Assembly: GCA_003447535.1 (NCBI GenBank)
Contig: DLYY01000046.1
Span: 1 to 7,064 of the forward strand
Length of the DNA: 7,064 nucleotides
Reading direction: 5' to 3'
Origin: Bacteroidota bacterium
GTDB taxonomy: Bacteria > Bacteroidota > Bacteroidia > Chitinophagales > UBA8649
This document shows, piece by piece, positions 1 through 6,302 of the stretch (its first letter is position 1; each line of letters begins with the position of its first letter). The notes beneath the pieces were generated by a model. It had not been told where the DNA came from and ran no database searches. It saw only the letters and a list, made by a program, of their open reading frames with translations. A program made the translations under genes and the position numbers.

Positions 1-1
1 C

Positions 2-151
2 CTCGGAGCAGCCTATGGTATGCTCTTTGGTATTGGTTATTGTCTTATGCTTCATTGGCTTTTAGGAAGCCTATTCCTGGTCCTTGGCTTGCTGTGCACC
101 TATGCGCTTATTCGATCTCCAGAAAAACAGAAGAAAACCCAATCTTTGTGA
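2..151 (+). CDS. C-terminal end of an integral membrane protein (5' end outside window)
   Basis: An open frame enters from the left edge and ends at TGA 149-151, giving 49 residues. The peptide is very hydrophobic (it includes GMLFGIGYCLMLHWLLGSLF and then LVLGLLCTYALI) and closes with a short charged tail, RSPEKQKKTQSL, as expected for the last one or two membrane helices and cytoplasmic end of a polytopic inner-membrane protein. No catalytic motif lies in the visible part, so the family cannot be fixed. The hydrophobic pattern and short basic tail would suit a WecA/MraY-type lipid-phosphosugar transferase, which would fit the following Wzi-like gene, but that is a guess from context. The stop is 11 bp before the next start, so the two genes are probably co-transcribed. 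The reading frame is certain enough; the function is unknown. Confidence 0.6.
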   Translation, partial: LGAAYGMLFGIGYCLMLHWLLGSLFLVLGLLCTYALIRSPEKQKKTQSL

Positions 152-162
152 AAAGTCTTTGT

Positions 163-1857
163 ATGTCATATAAACAACTACTACTTGCGCTTTGTCTTTG
201 TATAACAGGAGGACTGGGCAGTCTTTGGGGACAGTCCCAATACGTTCCATTAAACACATCGACATACGACGTCGTAAATCGACTTGATATCAAGTATGGG
301 CGAATGATTGATCTTTTTCATACCAGCCAAAAGCCTTATACCCGACGCTCAATTGCCACCTTGAGCGCAGTTCTCGAAGAACAAAACTTACGCAAGCGCG
401 ATTTACGCCTTGATTTTGACCTTGACTACCTTATTAAAGAAAACCCAGATTGGCAGGATTCGCTACGCATAACCCATGGTCCTCTAGCTAAGGTATTTTA
501 TACCTATGAAAATGCTATGATGAGTGCAGAGGGGGAGGATTTCTACGTACAAGCTAATCCTGTACTAGATTTTCGCCTAGGCTATGAAGTAGGAAATGAC
601 CAAAAAGTAAAACTCGTGAACACTAGAGGAGCATCCTTGCGCTTTGATATCAAAAAACGCCTTGGTGCCTATATATATGTTGGAGAGAATCAACAACTCA
701 TGTTTGATTACATCAATCGCTTTAGAGATCAAGGACAACGTGATTTTATGGTTGGTGAAGGTTATTACAAAGAATACCGGACAACAGGAACCGACTACTT
801 TACACCCAGAGGATATATAACAGCAAATGCATTAGACCATATTGACTTTCAATTTGGCTACGACAAACATTTTTGGGGCAATGGTATACGGTCCTTGTTC
901 CTATCCGACCAAAGCAATGCCTATCTCTTCTTTAAAATGCAAACGCGCTTCTGGAAAGTTAGCTACACCAATCTTTTCACAGAATTTGTTCATCAATACA
1001 ATCGAGGAGCTGATCGACTTTTAGATAAAAAGTATGGCGCCTTCCATCACTTGAATATTCATGCTACGAACTGGCTTGATATCGGATTATTTGAGGGAAT
1101 TATAATGACTCGAAGTGATCATTTCGAACTTCACTACCTCACTCCGATCATCTTTTATCGTGCAGTAGAACAGGACTTAGGGTCTCCAGATAATGCATTT
1201 ATAGGACTAGACTATAAAATCAACTTTTTTGAGACAGCCCAAATCTATGGTCAGTTTCTGCTTGACGAGTTTAACTTTGCGGAAATCCGAGCACGAAACG
1301 GCTGGTGGGCGAATAAGTTTGCCATTCAGACAGGCGTGAAATACATCGACGCCTTTGGTGTTCCGTTTTTGGATTTACAGGTTGAGCATAACTTAGCTCG
1401 TCCCTATGTCTATACGCATAGTACACCCGGACAAACCGCTTTAGCCAATTACACCCATTACAATCAAAGCATTGCGCACCCACTTGGCGCTAATTTCAAT
1501 GAGTTATTGGGTATAGGCCGCTATCGACTGAGCCCAAAACTAGGAATTGAGTTACATTATATGTGGGCTAAGCAAGGATTGGACACCGCTAATTCTCATT
1601 GGGGTAGTTCGCTCTTTCCTGAGACCAATGCCAATACCGTTGAACAGGTGTATCAAAACAGCACAGGACAAGGAGATCAAAATACCATTCATCATGCACG
1701 AAGTGTCATTCGCTACAACCCGTGGCATAATCTCTACCTCGAAGTTGATCTCGGATGGAGGCGACAGGTAAGCGCCTTGACTGATCAAGACTTTAATGAC
1801 TTTTACGTTATGGGTGGATTGCGATGGAATGTAGGTCGAAGAAACTATATGTTCTAG
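163..1857 (+). CDS. Wzi-like / RemB-like outer-membrane beta-barrel protein
   Basis: The product is a 564-residue exported protein. Residues 1-23 form a signal peptide (MSYKQLLLALCLCITGGLGS, then LWG) with likely cleavage before Gln24. The remainder alternates short polar and aromatic stretches typical of an outer-membrane barrel, and the chain ends in a terminal Phe (NVGRRNYMF), a recognition signal for barrel assembly. Residues around 231-239 (FGYDKHFWG) and the segments that follow resemble the capsule-assembly Wzi family. In Flavobacteriia related proteins are, as I recall, often labelled gliding motility protein RemB. E. coli Wzi is shorter, about 480 residues. The frame is open further upstream to 40, but that part overlaps the preceding membrane-protein gene in another frame and would hide the signal peptide, so ATG 163 is chosen. 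Likely role: surface polysaccharide attachment or gliding-related envelope function; the specific role is inferred. Confidence 0.75.
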   Translation: MSYKQLLLALCLCITGGLGSLWGQSQYVPLNTSTYDVVNRLDIKYGRMIDLFHTSQKPYTRRSIATLSAVLEEQNLRKRDLRLDFDLDYLIKENPDWQDSLRITHGPLAKVFYTYENAMMSAEGEDFYVQANPVLDFRLGYEVGNDQKVKLVNTRGASLRFDIKKRLGAYIYVGENQQLMFDYINRFRDQGQRDFMVGEGYYKEYRTTGTDYFTPRGYITANALDHIDFQFGYDKHFWGNGIRSLFLSDQSNAYLFFKMQTRFWKVSYTNLFTEFVHQYNRGADRLLDKKYGAFHHLNIHATNWLDIGLFEGIIMTRSDHFELHYLTPIIFYRAVEQDLGSPDNAFIGLDYKINFFETAQIYGQFLLDEFNFAEIRARNGWWANKFAIQTGVKYIDAFGVPFLDLQVEHNLARPYVYTHSTPGQTALANYTHYNQSIAHPLGANFNELLGIGRYRLSPKLGIELHYMWAKQGLDTANSHWGSSLFPETNANTVEQVYQNSTGQGDQNTIHHARSVIRYNPWHNLYLEVDLGWRRQVSALTDQDFNDFYVMGGLRWNVGRRNYMF

Positions 1858-2708
1858 CGAGCCTTTATCATCATAAAGGAAAGAAGCTGCACTAAAGATT
1901 CTTTTAAATTTCCTCTTCGTATAATCTTATCAAGAAACCCCTTCTCCAAAAGGAATTCAGCACGTTGAAAACCTTCTGGAAGATCTTGTTTAATCGTCTC
2001 TTTTACCACGCGAGGACCTGCAAAGGCTATCAAGGCACCAGGCTCACTTACATTCACGTCACCTAACATGGCGAAAGACGCTGTCACCCCTCCTGTTGTT
2101 GGATCAGTCAACAAAGAAATATATGGCAGACCAGCTTGTGATAACTCATTTAGCTTCGCTGTAATCTTAATCATTTGCATTAAGCTATTTCCTGCTTCCA
2201 TCATACGTGCACCTCCAGATTTAGAAATGATGATACATGGGATCTTGTTTTCAATACAGAAGTCAATCCCGCGTGCCATACGCTCCCCAACCACTGACCC
2301 CATAGATCCACCGATAAATCGAAAATCCATTGCAGCGATCAACACTCTTCTTCCCTCCATTCGACCCACAGCGACTTGAACAGCCTCATTAGCATCTGTT
2401 TTATCAAAAGCCTGCTTCAGACGTTGTTCATAAGGCTTTAAATCCTCGAACTGCAAAGCGTTTTTTGGCTGAACTTCATTGAAGTAAAGCTTGTAGCGTG
2501 GTGTATCAAATAAGATTGCGAAGTAATCCTTCGGTGCTATGCGATCATGAAAACCGCAACTTCCACAAACCCAAAGGTTGGCCTCGTGTTCTGACATAGG
2601 TGATTGTTCTCCGCAAGAAGCACACTTATACCAGAGGCCTTCCGGCATCTCTTTTTTGTTGTCTGTAGGGGTTTGAATACCCTTTTGATCACGCGAAAAC
2701 CAACCCAT
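1854..2708 (-). CDS. accD: Acetyl-CoA carboxylase, carboxyltransferase beta subunit
   Basis: This 284-residue protein is the beta subunit of the cytoplasmic carboxyltransferase, which with AccA moves the carboxyl group from biotin on AccB to acetyl-CoA, making malonyl-CoA for fatty-acid synthesis. The N-terminus (MGWFSRDQKGIQTPT) is typical of Bacteroidota AccD. A four-cysteine zinc ribbon is intact at Cys29, Cys32, Cys48 and Cys51. The crotonase-fold core carries GGSMGSVVGE (133-142), SGGARMMEAG (164-173), DPTTGGVTAS (202-211) and EPGALIAFAGPRVV (222-235), then LPEGFQRAEFLLEKG (243-257). Length is normal. The ATG follows the aldolase stop by 6 bp (TAA AGAGAA ATG), so the two form an operon. 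Its TAG stop overlaps the TAG stop of the convergent Wzi-like gene. No accA or accBC is in the window. Confidence 0.97.
   Translation of the reverse strand: MGWFSRDQKGIQTPTDNKKEMPEGLWYKCASCGEQSPMSEHEANLWVCGSCGFHDRIAPKDYFAILFDTPRYKLYFNEVQPKNALQFEDLKPYEQRLKQAFDKTDANEAVQVAVGRMEGRRVLIAAMDFRFIGGSMGSVVGERMARGIDFCIENKIPCIIISKSGGARMMEAGNSLMQMIKITAKLNELSQAGLPYISLLTDPTTGGVTASFAMLGDVNVSEPGALIAFAGPRVVKETIKQDLPEGFQRAEFLLEKGFLDKIIRRGNLKESLVQLLSFMMIKAR
1862..1879. repeat. Perfect hairpin at the convergent Wzi-like/accD junction
   Basis: CCTTTAT (1862-1868) and ATAAAGG (1873-1879) pair exactly around the loop CATC. The hairpin starts 5 bp after the Wzi-like stop and lies within the last codons of accD (Met-Met-Ile-Lys). 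Neither strand has a T-run after it, so it is not a standard intrinsic terminator. It could still mark or protect a transcript 3' end, since no other space for termination exists between these convergent genes. Confidence 0.4.
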
Positions 2709-2714
2709 TTCTCT

Positions 2715-3773
2715 TTATGCTATAGTTACGTCGTCACTTAAATATACATCTTGTACAGCTTGCAACAATTCTACACCTTCAGCAAATGGTTTTTGGAAAG
2801 CTTTCCGCCCAAGAATAAGTCCCATGCCACCAGCACGCTTGTTAACAATAGCCGTTTCAACCGCTTCCGCTAAGTCAGAGGCTCCAGATGAAGCACCTCC
2901 TGAGTTGATAAGGCCGACTCTACCTTTGTAGCAGTTTAACACTTGATATCTACAAAGATCAATAGGGTTATCTGAACACAATTTGTCATACATATCCGGG
3001 TGTGTTTTCCCATGGCCCACTGCTTTGAAACCGCCGTTGTTCGTAGGCATCTTTTGCTTAATAATGTCGGCTTGAATCGTTACTCCAATGTGATTGGCTT
3101 GCCCCGTTAAGTCTGCAGAAGTATGATAATCCACACCGTCAACTTTGAACGAACCGTTTCTTGTGTAACACCAAAGGATAGTAAACATTCCAAGGCGGTG
3201 TGCTTCTTCGAAGGCCGCAGCCACTTCAAGAATTTGTCGGCGTGTATGTTCAGAACCAAAGTAAATCGTTGCTCCAATACCAGCAGCCCCCATATTCCAT
3301 GCATCTTGGACTTTACCAAACATAACTTGGTCGTAGCTATTAGGATAGGATATCAACTCATTATGGTTGATTTTAACGATAAATGGGATCTTATGAGCAT
3401 ATCGTCTAGACATAGATGCCAATACACCAAACGATGAAGCAACACCATTACAACCTGACTCGACAGCGAGATCAAGAATTCCTTTTGGGTCGAAGTATAA
3501 AGGATTTGGAGAGAAACTAGAACCTGCTGTGTGCTCGAGTCCTTGGTCTACAGGCAAAATGCCGACATATCCTGTTCCACCCATTCTACCTGTATCAAAC
3601 AATTGCTGCAATGATCGCAGAGTTTGAGGATTTCTATTACTTAAGACCCACTGTTCATCAACATGGTTTTTACCAGGAAGATGAATATCAGCTTTTGAAA
3701 CCGCTGGTGAATTAAAATCTAACAGTGAAGCTGCTTTCTCAGCGCCTAGTAGTTCGGTTATTATGTTACGCAT
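2715..3773 (-). CDS. fbaB: Fructose-bisphosphate aldolase, class I (FbaB/DhnA type)
   Basis: The product (352 residues from ATG 3773; E. coli FbaB is about 350) cleaves or forms fructose 1,6-bisphosphate from dihydroxyacetone phosphate and glyceraldehyde 3-phosphate through a Schiff base, without metal, in the cytoplasm. A TIM-barrel layout is visible: GYVGILPVDQGLEH (68-81) carries the catalytic Asp76, GAAGIGATIYFGSEHTRRQI (162-181) is the conserved central strand, and ADIIKQKMP (235-243) carries Lys239, the likely Schiff-base lysine. The GGASSG loop (292-297) and GLILGRKAFQ region match phosphate-binding segments. The frame is open upstream to ATG 3884, adding 37 residues, but MRNIITELLG fits the family start and length. 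It lies 6 bp before accD, so one transcript likely serves both. A 165-bp gap to the helicase stop upstream suggests its own promoter, though I could not identify one. The assignment to class I is firm; the symbol is by family resemblance. Confidence 0.93.
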   Translation of the reverse strand: MRNIITELLGAEKAASLLDFNSPAVSKADIHLPGKNHVDEQWVLSNRNPQTLRSLQQLFDTGRMGGTGYVGILPVDQGLEHTAGSSFSPNPLYFDPKGILDLAVESGCNGVASSFGVLASMSRRYAHKIPFIVKINHNELISYPNSYDQVMFGKVQDAWNMGAAGIGATIYFGSEHTRRQILEVAAAFEEAHRLGMFTILWCYTRNGSFKVDGVDYHTSADLTGQANHIGVTIQADIIKQKMPTNNGGFKAVGHGKTHPDMYDKLCSDNPIDLCRYQVLNCYKGRVGLINSGGASSGASDLAEAVETAIVNKRAGGMGLILGRKAFQKPFAEGVELLQAVQDVYLSDDVTIA

Positions 3774-3938
3774 GGTTATGATTTCAAACGAATTTAAGGA
3801 AAGACCGTATACTTTCTTAGTATATGCAATCAATAGAGTGTTGACGCTGTGGATATACCAATTCATGCATGAGTATCTGCTCATAGAGCCTTAGATACCT
3901 CATGTTTAGTATTAAGCTAGCTTAGCCTTCTCAAAAAG
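3774..3938. promoter_or_regulatory. Intergenic leader of the aldolase-accD operon with several inverted repeats
   Basis: This is the only sizeable gap in the window and lies between the helicase stop and the aldolase start, both on the - strand. It should hold the aldolase promoter and any helicase terminator. Visible structure: a 12-bp palindrome TAAGCTAGCTTA (3913-3924), a 10-bp palindrome TCATGCATGA (3863-3872), a stem ATGAG/CTCAT with a 6-nt loop (3869-3884), and TATACT/AGTATA with a 5-nt spacer (3808-3824). A longer-loop stem TAGCTT/AAGCTA (3918-3941) includes the helicase stop codon. None is followed by a T-run on the - strand, so no standard intrinsic terminator can be called. I see no clear match to the Bacteroidota promoter pattern (TTG near -33 plus TAnnTTTG near -7). 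Confidence 0.5.
3808..3824. repeat. Perfect inverted repeat upstream of the aldolase start
   Basis: TATACT at 3808-3813 and AGTATA at 3819-3824 are exact reverse complements separated by TTCTT. The site is centred about 43 bp upstream of the aldolase ATG at 3773. It could be an operator half-site pair or a small leader hairpin. In AT-rich intergenic DNA a six-base arm can also arise by chance, so only the repeat itself is certain. Confidence 0.4.
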
Positions 3939-5210
3939 CTATCGCCGTCTTCGCTTGACACCGCGTCGAAAGGCTGGCTTACCGCGATTAGGTAGCATTT
4001 TAATCTTACCATCCATACGATCTCTATCCTGAGCTGACATAGGACTAGAATGACCTTGATACTCCTTTACCTTATCACCTAATAGGAGCTCAATTTTACG
4101 CCAAAAATCTTTATCATGAACAGTACACAGAGTAAATGCCTTCCCTTCCTTTCCCGCTCTACCTGTTCTTCCGACTCGGTGAATGTATGCCTCAGGTTCG
4201 TTGGGAACATCGTAATTAATAACACAAGAAAGATTACTTATATCAATGCCGCGCGATGCCACATCAGTCGCTACAAGAATTTTACACTTGCCCTCTTTAA
4301 AATTTTTAAGCGCCTTTTGGCGTGCATTTTGCGTCTTATCTCCGTGCAATGCTAGGACACTTTTCTGTTTTCCTTTTAGATAACGTTCAAGTTTATCTGC
4401 CCCAATTTTGGTGCGCGTAAAAATCAGGCAATCTTCAATGCCCTCATATTCCAAAAGTTCTAAGGTAGTCTCTCTCTTTTTGTTGGCCACTGTGTAAAGC
4501 ACAACATCATCTACTTTCTCTGCCGTGGTAGATTCTGGGCTCACTTCAACACGCACTGGTTTATGCAACATATGTTGCGATAGTTGTAGAATGTCAGGAG
4601 ACATCGTCGCACTAAAAAAGAGCGTTTGGCGAACTTTTGGAAGCATCCGAACTATACGAGTCATGTCTTTAGTAAAGCCCATATCCATCATTCGATCGGC
4701 CTCATCTAATACAAGTACTTGCACTTCGCTTAAATCCAAAATCCTCATTTGGTTTAAATCCAATAAACGACCTGGAGTAGCAATAATCAAGGCTACCCCG
4801 CGCTTTATCTGATTAATTTGCTTTCGCTTTGGTATACCGCCAAAAACAGTAGCCATCTGAAGCTTCATATCCTTGGAAAAAAGCTTTATGTTATCCTCGA
4901 TCTGAAGGGCCAACTCTCTTGTCGGAGCAAGAATCAATACTGCCGGTTTTTGAGGAGTGGTATTCTCAGGAGCCTTTTCTCTTCCTAACAAACGCTGAAG
5001 AATAGGCAAAGCAAATGCAGCTGTTTTTCCTGTACCGGTCTGTGCAATACCCAAGACATCTTTATTTTCTAAAACATGCGGAATGGCTTGACTCTGTATG
5101 GGTGTGGGATCAGTATATCCGAGTTTGGCGATAGCCTTTTGTATGGGCTCTCCCAACTTGAGAGAAGCAAATCCATTGGACCCGTTCCCGTTATTATCTG
5201 TTGTATTCAA
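3939..5210 (-). CDS. DEAD-box ATP-dependent RNA helicase, RhlE-like
   Basis: This 423-residue protein unwinds short RNA duplexes using ATP and normally acts in ribosome assembly, RNA decay or cold adaptation. All family motifs are present in order: Q motif with Gln39, motif I AQTGTGKT (56-63), PTREL (96-100), TPGR (145-148), motif II DEAD (169-172), motif III SAT (200-202), ATDVASRGID (314-323) and HRVGRTGR (344-351). The end is a short basic tail, FRRGVKRRRR, likely for RNA binding. The start must be TTG at 5210: an in-frame TAA lies two codons upstream (separated by a single ACG), and the next Met is far inside the core. A Gly/Asn-rich leader (NTTDNNGNGSNG) precedes the Q motif. It begins 8 bp after the cytochrome c stop, so it is probably the last gene of that operon. 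RhlE is the closest subgroup by motif wording and short tail; other DEAD-box subgroups are possible. Confidence 0.94.
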   Translation of the reverse strand: MNTTDNNGNGSNGFASLKLGEPIQKAIAKLGYTDPTPIQSQAIPHVLENKDVLGIAQTGTGKTAAFALPILQRLLGREKAPENTTPQKPAVLILAPTRELALQIEDNIKLFSKDMKLQMATVFGGIPKRKQINQIKRGVALIIATPGRLLDLNQMRILDLSEVQVLVLDEADRMMDMGFTKDMTRIVRMLPKVRQTLFFSATMSPDILQLSQHMLHKPVRVEVSPESTTAEKVDDVVLYTVANKKRETTLELLEYEGIEDCLIFTRTKIGADKLERYLKGKQKSVLALHGDKTQNARQKALKNFKEGKCKILVATDVASRGIDISNLSCVINYDVPNEPEAYIHRVGRTGRAGKEGKAFTLCTVHDKDFWRKIELLLGDKVKEYQGHSSPMSAQDRDRMDGKIKMLPNRGKPAFRRGVKRRRR

Positions 5211-5218
5211 CGTTTACT

Positions 5219-5692
5219 TTATTTACAATTCCTCCATGATTTTTCAATATCTAACGGCGTCACTAAAGGCTCGTTTGGATACCACTTTTCATTCATGAAG
5301 TTCATAAGGTTAGCTACATCTGTAGCGCTTAAATCAGGATAACCAAGCATGATTGATAGTGAATCTTGCGCATTGACTTTCCCGTGTTTCACGACGCAAG
5401 GTACAGAAAAGTTTGGTCGGTTATACCAATCTCCATTATTCAGCGCAGGAAAACCAAGATTTCCTTCTTCATCAGCTAATCCTCCTTGGCCATTATCACC
5501 GTGACAAGATTGACAGTTTTTCTCATACACTACCTTTCCATCATATCTTGAGTTGATATTTCCTTGCTGAATCTGGACAATAACCGCTCCTAGAGCAAAA
5601 AGCGCTAGAAAGGCTACCCCACCTAGAATAAATTTGCGCATTCTTCCTCCTAAGTCTCCCTCTTTGTAATCGATCTTTCTACCCTCTTCCAT
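5219..5692 (-). CDS. Membrane-anchored monoheme cytochrome c
   Basis: A small class I cytochrome c that should carry electrons on the periplasmic side of the inner membrane. A hydrophobic anchor (FILGGVAFLALFALGAVIV) follows a basic MRK. The heme motif CQSCH lies at residues 60-64 of the 157-residue form, followed by GDNGQGG. The likely sixth ligand is Met115 in IMLGYPDLSATDVANLMNF, where family members often have MP followed by a helix. Two further cysteines, Cys99 (VPCVVKHGK) and Cys156 (second last residue), are not heme ligands. Start choice is open: ATG 5692 is 1 bp after the SCO stop and gives 157 residues; ATG 5641 gives 140 residues beginning with the MRK of the anchor and has AGGAGG just upstream. 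The neighbouring SCO gene suggests a role with a cytochrome oxidase, as electron donor or assembly partner, which is inferred from position. Confidence 0.88.
   Translation of the reverse strand: MEEGRKIDYKEGDLGGRMRKFILGGVAFLALFALGAVIVQIQQGNINSRYDGKVVYEKNCQSCHGDNGQGGLADEEGNLGFPALNNGDWYNRPNFSVPCVVKHGKVNAQDSLSIMLGYPDLSATDVANLMNFMNEKWYPNEPLVTPLDIEKSWRNCK
5646..5651 (-). promoter_or_regulatory. Strong Shine-Dalgarno motif before internal start of cytochrome c
   Basis: On the - strand AGGAGG is followed by AAGA and then ATG at 5641. The match to the anti-Shine-Dalgarno sequence is full, although the spacing of 4 nt is slightly short. Such motifs are uncommon in Bacteroidota. It favours the shorter 140-residue form, in which MRK directly precedes the membrane anchor. 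If the longer form is real, these bases simply encode Leu-Gly-Gly. Confidence 0.45.
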
Positions 5693-5693
5693 A

Positions 5694-6302
5694 TTACCTA
5701 TCCGTTAATGTTTGCTTTAGAAAACAAATCAAATCATCGACTTCATGATCTTCTGTACCATCACCAGTTACAAAGTAGGTAACCTTTTGATCTGGTGTTA
5801 CCACTATAAAAGTTCCACTATGGTCAAAACCCCCTGAAGTCGGCAGATCACTCTCCAACACTCCTATTTTGAGTGCATCAGCCAATCCAAACACATCTTC
5901 CCTACTGCCTCGAAGAAAAGACCAGGTGCTTGTATCTGCTTCGTACAATGCAGCATATTCACGTAATCGATGAATATCATCTCGACGCTCATCAATTGAA
6001 ATAGAAACTAAAGAAATTCCATCTATGCCTTTTAATTCTTGTTGAATACGCTGCATATTCCTCGACATCTTAGGACAAATTGAGGGACAGGAAGTGAAAA
6101 AGAAATCCAATACCACGAAGTCATTCGCAAAATCCTCTTGACTAACTGTGGGTTGACCAAAAGCACTTTCCAATGTAAAAGATGGAAGGGGTTGCGGATC
6201 TTTAAATTGATATGCTGTGATCTCTACATCACATTCTTTGTCACAACCAACTAACATCCATAAGATTAGACTTAATAATGTAAGGTATTTTGTCATCATC
6301 AT
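5694..6302 (-). CDS. SCO1/SenC-family copper chaperone lipoprotein
   Basis: A 202-residue thioredoxin-fold protein of the SCO family, which delivers copper to, or reduces the cysteines of, the CuA site of cytochrome c oxidase subunit II. The N-terminus is a lipoprotein signal: MMMTKYLTLLSLILWMLVGC with lipobox LVGC, so Cys20 is the likely lipidated residue. The copper-binding set is complete: Cys72 and Cys76 in TSCPSICPK (70-78) and His161 in GGFDHSGTF (157-165). DFFFTSCPSICP and VSISIDERRDD are typical SCO segments. Three consecutive ATG codons open the gene. The first (6302) overlaps the TGA of the upstream protease gene as ATGA, which indicates coupled translation. The cytochrome c gene follows 1 bp after its stop (or 52 bp if the later start is used). 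No oxidase subunits are in the window, so the CuA target is inferred from the family. Confidence 0.95.
   Translation of the reverse strand: MMMTKYLTLLSLILWMLVGCDKECDVEITAYQFKDPQPLPSFTLESAFGQPTVSQEDFANDFVVLDFFFTSCPSICPKMSRNMQRIQQELKGIDGISLVSISIDERRDDIHRLREYAALYEADTSTWSFLRGSREDVFGLADALKIGVLESDLPTSGGFDHSGTFIVVTPDQKVTYFVTGDGTEDHEVDDLICFLKQTLTDR

Noticed and set aside
40..162. Upstream extension of the Wzi-like reading frame
   Set aside because: It overlaps the preceding membrane-protein gene in another frame and would place 41 non-hydrophobic residues before a clear signal peptide starting at 163.
2068..2379. Open frame of 103 codons antisense to accD
   Set aside because: It lies wholly inside the conserved accD core and its translation has no recognisable domain; it is a shadow of accD codon usage.
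3785..3792. Possible -7 promoter element TAAATTCG (- strand) before the aldolase
   Set aside because: It matches the TAnnTTTG pattern with one mismatch, but no TTG lies at the expected distance upstream and the leader would be very short.
3774..3884. 37-residue N-terminal extension of the aldolase
   Set aside because: The family starts near MRNIITELLG and the length from 3773 (352) matches FbaB; the extension lies in DNA rich in inverted repeats and shows no family similarity.
3913..3941. Intrinsic terminator after the helicase gene
   Set aside because: The palindrome and the TAGCTT/AAGCTA stem are short and no T-run follows on the - strand.
4116..5342. Several + strand open frames opposite the helicase and cytochrome genes
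   Set aside because: They are antisense to conserved motifs and their translations resemble no family.
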